A stretch of 64,000 nt of DNA, taken from assembly GCF_041027365.1 (NCBI RefSeq), contig NZ_JBFTEH010000012.1, positions 1 through 64,000 of the forward strand, in the 5' to 3' direction. The DNA is from VKMB-3413 sp041027365 (lineage in GTDB: Bacteria > Pseudomonadota > Alphaproteobacteria > Rhizobiales > Rhizobiaceae). This document shows positions 60,030 to 64,000 of the stretch, piece by piece. The position numbers and the translations under genes were made by a program. The notes beneath the pieces were generated by a model, which saw nothing but the letters and a program-made list of their open reading frames with translations, was not told the DNA's origin and searched no databases. Position 1 is the stretch's first letter. Each line of letters starts with the position of its first letter.

Positions 60030-61013
60030 TCACTGAAGCCCTACACGTCCTTGTGAAGGCTGCCAGAGCGACACCAGCCCGTCAAGGTGACCGATCTGGC
60101 CGAAGACGGCCTCCTGAAGGGAGCCGGCGGCCGGATCGAGCCCAAGCGCGCCATAAATCGCCGATCTGGCGGCGGAAAAGAGCGGCCAGTGGAAACCGTC
60201 CTTCTCCGGCTTGCGATCGACGAAATCGAGCCCGGGCCGGACGTTGCGCTCGCTCTCCAGCCAGCGGCGCACCTCGTCCTCGCCGCCGATGGCGTCGACC
60301 AGCTTGTTCGCGAGCCCCTGGCGACCGCTGAAGACCGAGCCGTCGGCGAGCGCGCGGGCATCGTCGAGGCTGATCTTCCGGCGCTGCGCGACCACCGAGA
60401 CGAACCAGTCATAGGTATCCATCACCAGGCGGCGGATCATGTCCTTCGCCGCTTCCGGCGCCGGGGCGAAGGGCGAAGGCTCGGCCTTGAGCGGCGCCGA
60501 CTTGATCGCGTTCACCTCGACGCCGACCGTGTCGAGCAGCTTCGAGGCGTCGGCATATTGGAAGAGTACGCCGATGGAGCCGACGATCGACGTCCGGCGC
60601 GCGACGATGTGATCCGTGCCGGAGGCGATTAGATAGGCGGCCGAGGCGGCGGTGCCGCCGACCTCGGCAGCGACCGGCTTGACCGCCGCGATCTTGCGCA
60701 CCGCCTCGTAGACGGCTTCCCCGCCCGCGGTCGTGCCGCCCGGGGAATCGATGCTGAGGACGACCGCCCTGACGCTATTTTCGGTCCGGAGCCGGTCCAG
60801 GAGGCGGAGAAGCCTCTCGTTTTCCGTCACCGTGCCGTGGATATCGACGCGGGCGATCTGGTCGCGGCCGCCTGCCCCTTGCCCGGGGAGCCCGGCGACC
60901 AACGAGATCGCCACCACCGCCAACGCCAGGACGACGAGAGCGCTCATGCGCCAGAAGCTCAGCTTGCGACGAAGCCTGCGGCGATCGATAAGATCCTCGG
61001 CGGCTGTTGCCAT
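60030..61013 (-). CDS. sppA: Signal peptide peptidase SppA (S49 family, short form)
   Basis: The 327-aa inner-membrane protease degrades cleaved signal peptides. After one membrane helix (about 22-42) the S49 fold shows SIDSPGGTTAGGEAVYEA and the nucleophile Ser124 in VGGTAASAAYLIASG; the catalytic Lys is probably in AIKSAPLKAEPSPFAP (Lys171 or 176). The 'short' single-domain form is normal for alphaproteobacteria. Confidence 0.93.
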   Translation of the reverse strand: MATAAEDLIDRRRLRRKLSFWRMSALVVLALAVVAISLVAGLPGQGAGGRDQIARVDIHGTVTENERLLRLLDRLRTENSVRAVVLSIDSPGGTTAGGEAVYEAVRKIAAVKPVAAEVGGTAASAAYLIASGTDHIVARRTSIVGSIGVLFQYADASKLLDTVGVEVNAIKSAPLKAEPSPFAPAPEAAKDMIRRLVMDTYDWFVSVVAQRRKISLDDARALADGSVFSGRQGLANKLVDAIGGEDEVRRWLESERNVRPGLDFVDRKPEKDGFHWPLFSAARSAIYGALGLDPAAGSLQEAVFGQIGHLDGLVSLWQPSQGRVGLQ

Positions 61014-61283
61014 GATCGGTTCCTGTGGAACGGAAATCGGGACGAGGGTTAGCGCGACGCCCCCTTGCTGTGAAGCTCACGAAGGGTTCAAGCGAAGGAT
61101 GGGCGCCGGCGCGCGGAAGGCTTTTGCGCGAGCGGCCCGGCAGATGACGCAAAAAGCGCTTATTGATGTTAAAAGCCACGCTCGCCGGGCGGGTCACGCG
61201 ATCGCGCAGCGCCCCTGGCACATGACGGCGGCACCAGCCATCTAAGGAGCTTCCGGAAAGCGTTGAAACGTGACGAGGCCACC

Positions 61284-61976
61284 ATGCACGCCGTCGGGAC
61301 CTACGATCCTGCCTTCGAGACCGCACACCATTCGCCGGAGCGGCAGGAGAAGGAATTTGCTCAGGCGCGCAAGCATGCCCGTAAGGTCCGGCTGCTGAAG
61401 ATCGGCCTGCCGATCCTGGCGACGCTGATCTTCGTCGGCGGTATCGCCATCGTCTGGATCGCGCGCAGCCTGCCGGAGAGCGTGTCGGTCAGCGCAGCGG
61501 CGATCGACGACGGCCGTGTCGTGATGCAGGATCCGCGGATGTCCGGCGTCGACGGCCACAACCGGCCCTACGATCTGGTGGCCCAACGGGCGATCCAGTC
61601 GCTGAACGGCGGACGGATCGATCTGGAGCGGCTGAAGGCGAATGTCGCGATCAGCGACGACGCGAAGGCGACGATCGCGGCCGCTTCCGGCTCCTATGAC
61701 GCGGCGACCGGCATGCTGGCCCTCAGCGACGGCGTCTCCGTCGAAACCACCAACGGCGTGACGATCAACCTCGTGCATGCGGACATCAATCTGTCGGCGG
61801 GCACCCTCAAGGGAACCGGTCCCGTCCTGATCAAGACCGCGAGCCAGCGCCTTCAATCGCAGACGGTGACGGTTGAAGACGGCGGAAAATTGTTATCCTT
61901 CGGCGGTAGAGTAAAGATGCTTCTGGAACCGGCCGCGTCGGCCGCCGGAAATCAGGGACAGGCGGTAAAAAAATAG
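61284..61976 (+). CDS. lptC: LPS export system inner-membrane-anchored protein LptC
   Basis: LptC bridges the LptB2FG ABC transporter to periplasmic LptA in LPS export. The 230-aa protein has a cytoplasmic tail, one membrane helix (GLPILATLIFVGGIAIVWIA, about 42-61) and an OstA-like beta-jellyroll with DGHNRPYDLVAQRAIQS and VTINLVHADINLSAGTLKG. ATG at 61284 has CGAGG upstream; TTG at 61263 is in frame. It starts the lptC-lptA-lptB-rpoN cluster with only a 2-bp gap to lptA. Confidence 0.9.
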   Translation: MHAVGTYDPAFETAHHSPERQEKEFAQARKHARKVRLLKIGLPILATLIFVGGIAIVWIARSLPESVSVSAAAIDDGRVVMQDPRMSGVDGHNRPYDLVAQRAIQSLNGGRIDLERLKANVAISDDAKATIAAASGSYDAATGMLALSDGVSVETTNGVTINLVHADINLSAGTLKGTGPVLIKTASQRLQSQTVTVEDGGKLLSFGGRVKMLLEPAASAAGNQGQAVKK

Positions 61977-61978
61977 TC

Positions 61979-62611
61979 ATGCACGCATTTCTTCGTCATT
62001 CGGCGGCCGTTGCGTCGGCTGCGATCTTTCTGTGCCTGCCCGGCGCCTGTCTTGCCGCGGGGGCAGCCCAGCAGAACCCCACGAGCTTCACCGGGCTGCA
62101 GATCCAGGGCGACAAGCCGATCTCGATCGAGTCCGACTCGCTCGACGTCGACGACCGCAACACCGTCGCGACCTTCACCGGCAACGTCTCGGTCGAACAG
62201 GGCGACGTGCTGCTGCGCACCAGCAAGCTGCTCGTCCACTACAAGCGCAAGCCGGGCAGCAACGACGGTTCCGGCAAGGAAGCGCCGGTGAAGGCCGGCG
62301 CCCTGCCCGGCGGATCGAGCCAGATCGAGCGGCTGGACGCCACCGGCAAGGTCTATGTGAAGTCGACCGACCAGGTCGCGACGGCCGACCAGGCCTCCTT
62401 CGACATGGCGAGCCAGCTCGTCACCATGACCGGCGACGTGGTGCTCACCCAGGGCAAGAACGTCGCGCAGGGCTGCCGCCTGACGATCCGGATGGATACC
62501 GGCGCCGCACGGCTGGAAAACCGCGACTGCAAGGGCGGCACCAAGACCGGCGGACGCGTCCACCTGATGCTGACGCCCGGGCAGTCGGGTTCGGCCCAGT
62601 CCGGTCAGTGA
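61979..62611 (+). CDS. lptA: LPS transport periplasmic protein LptA
   Basis: The 210-aa protein has a signal peptide (MHAFLRHSAAVASAAIFLCL, then PGACLA) and the LptA/OstA beta-jellyroll: DKPISIESDSLDVDDRNTVA, FTGNVSVEQGDVLLRTSKL, AASFDMASQLV and LTQGKNVAQGCRLTIRMDTG. It carries LPS across the periplasm on its oligomeric groove. It overlaps lptB by 4 bp (GTGA). Confidence 0.93.
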   Translation: MHAFLRHSAAVASAAIFLCLPGACLAAGAAQQNPTSFTGLQIQGDKPISIESDSLDVDDRNTVATFTGNVSVEQGDVLLRTSKLLVHYKRKPGSNDGSGKEAPVKAGALPGGSSQIERLDATGKVYVKSTDQVATADQASFDMASQLVTMTGDVVLTQGKNVAQGCRLTIRMDTGAARLENRDCKGGTKTGGRVHLMLTPGQSGSAQSGQ

Positions 62612-63489
62612 GGCGCAGCACGTTGTCCCTCGACCTGCAGGACCCCGAGCGGCGGATCTCGCCGCGCAGCGAAGGCGAACCTCCCGCGGAGGCGGCGCAC
62701 AAGGCTGCGCCCGCCCCGGCGGGAACTGTCGGCGGCACCGACCCGCGCAGCCGTGACGAGCGCCTGCGCGGCACGTTGATCGCCGTCGGGCTCACCAAGA
62801 CCTATCGCGGCCGGCGGGTGGTGGACGATGTCGGCATGGTGGTGCGCCGCGGCGAGGCGGTTGGGCTGCTCGGCCCGAACGGCGCCGGCAAGACCACCTG
62901 CTTCTACATGATCACCGGTCTCATCCCGGTCGACAGCGGCCGCATCCTGCTCGACGGGGAAGAGATCACCGCGGTGCCGATGTACCGCCGCTCGCGCCTC
63001 GGCATCGGCTATCTGCCGCAGGAGGCGTCGATCTTCCGCGGCCTCTCCGTCGAGGACAATATCCGGGCCGTGCTGGAAGTCGTCCAGTCGGACAAGGCCG
63101 CGCGGGAGCGCGAACTCGAGAACCTCCTCGAGGAATTCCACATCGCGCATCTGCGCAAGCAGCCGTCGACGTCGCTCTCAGGCGGTGAACGGCGCCGATG
63201 CGAGATCGCCCGCGCGCTGGCGTCCGACCCGGCCTTCATGCTGCTCGACGAGCCGTTTGCGGGCGTCGATCCGATTGCCGTCGCCGACATCCAGGGTCTC
63301 GTGCGCCACCTGACGGCGCGCGGCATCGGCGTCCTGATCACCGACCACAACGTCCGCGAGACGCTCGGCCTGATCGACCGCGCCTACATCATGCACGCCG
63401 GATCCCTTCTGACCCACGGCACGCCGAAGCAGATCGTCGACCATCCGGATGTGCGCCGCTTCTATCTCGGCGACCAGTTCAGCTTCTGA
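62608..63489 (+). CDS. lptB: LPS export ABC transporter ATP-binding protein LptB
   Basis: LptB is the ATPase of the LPS extractor. The 293-aa protein has an N-terminal extension (about 1-50), then Walker A LLGPNGAGKTT, signature TSLSGGERRRCEIARAL, Walker B MLLDEPFAGVDP and H-loop LITDHNVRETLGL, typical of LptB. The GTG at 62608 is chosen for its overlap with lptA; TTG at 62623 is possible. The long N-terminal tail is common in alphaproteobacterial LptB. rpoN follows. Confidence 0.94.
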   Translation: MRRSTLSLDLQDPERRISPRSEGEPPAEAAHKAAPAPAGTVGGTDPRSRDERLRGTLIAVGLTKTYRGRRVVDDVGMVVRRGEAVGLLGPNGAGKTTCFYMITGLIPVDSGRILLDGEEITAVPMYRRSRLGIGYLPQEASIFRGLSVEDNIRAVLEVVQSDKAARERELENLLEEFHIAHLRKQPSTSLSGGERRRCEIARALASDPAFMLLDEPFAGVDPIAVADIQGLVRHLTARGIGVLITDHNVRETLGLIDRAYIMHAGSLLTHGTPKQIVDHPDVRRFYLGDQFSF

Positions 63490-63701
63490 ACCCCAAGCTG
63501 GGCACGGCCGTCCGGCGGGCGCCGCCGGCGCGGCGACGCATGCGACTGTCATCCGATTGACAAGCAACTTCCCGTCCCGCTTTCATGGGCGGATCGGCAT
63601 CGCGATCTTGTCTCGGCAAAGCCGGCGCCTGTCCGCGGTAGGCTTGCACCATCGGTGCGAGCGCGGTCGCTTCGGGCGCTCAGCGAGTGTGTGGCGTGTT
63701 C

Positions 63702-64000
63702 ATGGCCCTATCGGCGAAACTGCAGGTGCGACAGACGCAGTCGCTGGTGATGACACCCCAGCTCCTGCAATCGATTCGGCTTCTCCAATACAGCCATCTG
63801 GAACTGCAGGCCTTCGTCGACAAGGAAATGGAGCGCAACCCGCTCCTCGTGTCTGCCGCCGGTGAACCGTCACTCGCGGCGGCCGCTGTGTCCGCAACGG
63901 GCGGGCTAGCCGGCGGCGGCGAGGAGAACAGTGCGCGGCCGGCAGCCGGGGAACAAGCGCCGATGCCGGGACGGCCGGTAGGCTCCGCTCCCGGCAACGG
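63702..64000 (+). CDS. rpoN: RNA polymerase sigma-54 factor, N-terminal part (gene runs off the window edge)
   Basis: Sigma-54 directs transcription at -24/-12 promoters with enhancer activators. The visible 99 residues start MALSAKLQVRQTQSLVMTPQ, the signature of region I, and continue LLQSIRLLQYSHLELQAFVD with the Gln-rich activator-responsive segment. The start is ATG 63702. The lptB-rpoN order is conserved in Proteobacteria. The rest of the gene, including the RpoN box, lies beyond the window. Confidence 0.95.
   Translation, partial: MALSAKLQVRQTQSLVMTPQLLQSIRLLQYSHLELQAFVDKEMERNPLLVSAAGEPSLAAAAVSATGGLAGGGEENSARPAAGEQAPMPGRPVGSAPGN

Noticed and set aside
63557..63586. TTGACA plus TTTCAT upstream of rpoN as a promoter
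   Set aside because: The -10 match is poor and the spacing is 18 bp; kept out of the feature list as too weak.

Overview
The window is a chromosomal segment of a high-GC alphaproteobacterium, most likely in the order Hyphomicrobiales (Rhizobiales). The evidence is family content and gene order: tRNA-Tyr/tRNA-Gly/tuf, rpmH-rnpA-yidC-engB, DUF2948-hisD-UPF0262-low-Mr phosphatase, sppA-ihfB-LapA-domain protein, and lptC-lptA-lptB-rpoN. I cannot name the genus from sequence alone. The window opens inside tuf (minus strand) and ends inside rpoN (plus strand).

Layout. 1-6.2 kb: tuf, two tRNAs and their promoter, rlmB, a SixA-type phosphatase, a YcjX/YcjF-like pair and a small exported protein. 6.4-11.1 kb: a five-gene branched-chain-amino-acid-type ABC importer (binding protein, LivH, LivM, LivG, LivF) with a strong hairpin terminator after the binding-protein gene. 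11.1-15.9 kb: a PaoABC-like molybdenum aldehyde oxidoreductase operon divergent from a TetR regulator, with repeated palindromic half-sites between them. 16-21 kb: esterase, membrane EEP-fold hydrolase, zinc-ribbon protein, proline-rich exported protein, double-VOC dioxygenase and PEBP protein. 21-25.6 kb: UxaA/GarD-type sugar-acid dehydratase divergent from a TRAP transporter, which suggests uptake and breakdown of a sugar acid. 25.7-28.6 kb: a UvrD/PcrA helicase interrupted in frame by a palindromic repeat element.

28.6-32.8 kb is the accessory part. It holds a Phd/VapC toxin-antitoxin pair, a composite palindromic repeat, and a visibly AT-richer three-gene cassette: TcmP, a DUF5131 (phage Gp37/Gp68) three-cysteine protein, and a small unknown protein. 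Next to it are about 0.8 kb without a convincing gene but with a long perfect inverted repeat. This cassette is my best candidate for an uncharacterised system. TcmP looks like a Rossmann-fold methyltransferase-like protein and its partner carries a clustered-cysteine metal-site motif. Nucleic-acid modification or phage defence is a reasonable but unproven guess.

32.8-44.2 kb is mostly core: threonine-aldolase-like enzyme, an orphan sensor kinase, a MerA-like flavoprotein paired with a TVP38/DedA-like membrane protein, rpmH-rnpA-yidC-engB, and the hisD cluster. 44.4-54.8 kb is a surface-polysaccharide locus with genes on both strands: acyltransferase, Wzy/ExoQ-like polymerase or ligase, GT2, GT4 and WecG/TagA transferases, a DUF6492 protein, a Wzx-like flippase, an exported GH10 glycosidase and an OlsB-like acyltransferase. 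54.9-64 kb returns to housekeeping: AcuI-like reductase, lspA with two RNA methyltransferase genes, a CoxG-like protein, LapA-domain protein, ihfB, sppA and the lptCAB-rpoN cluster for LPS transport and sigma-54.
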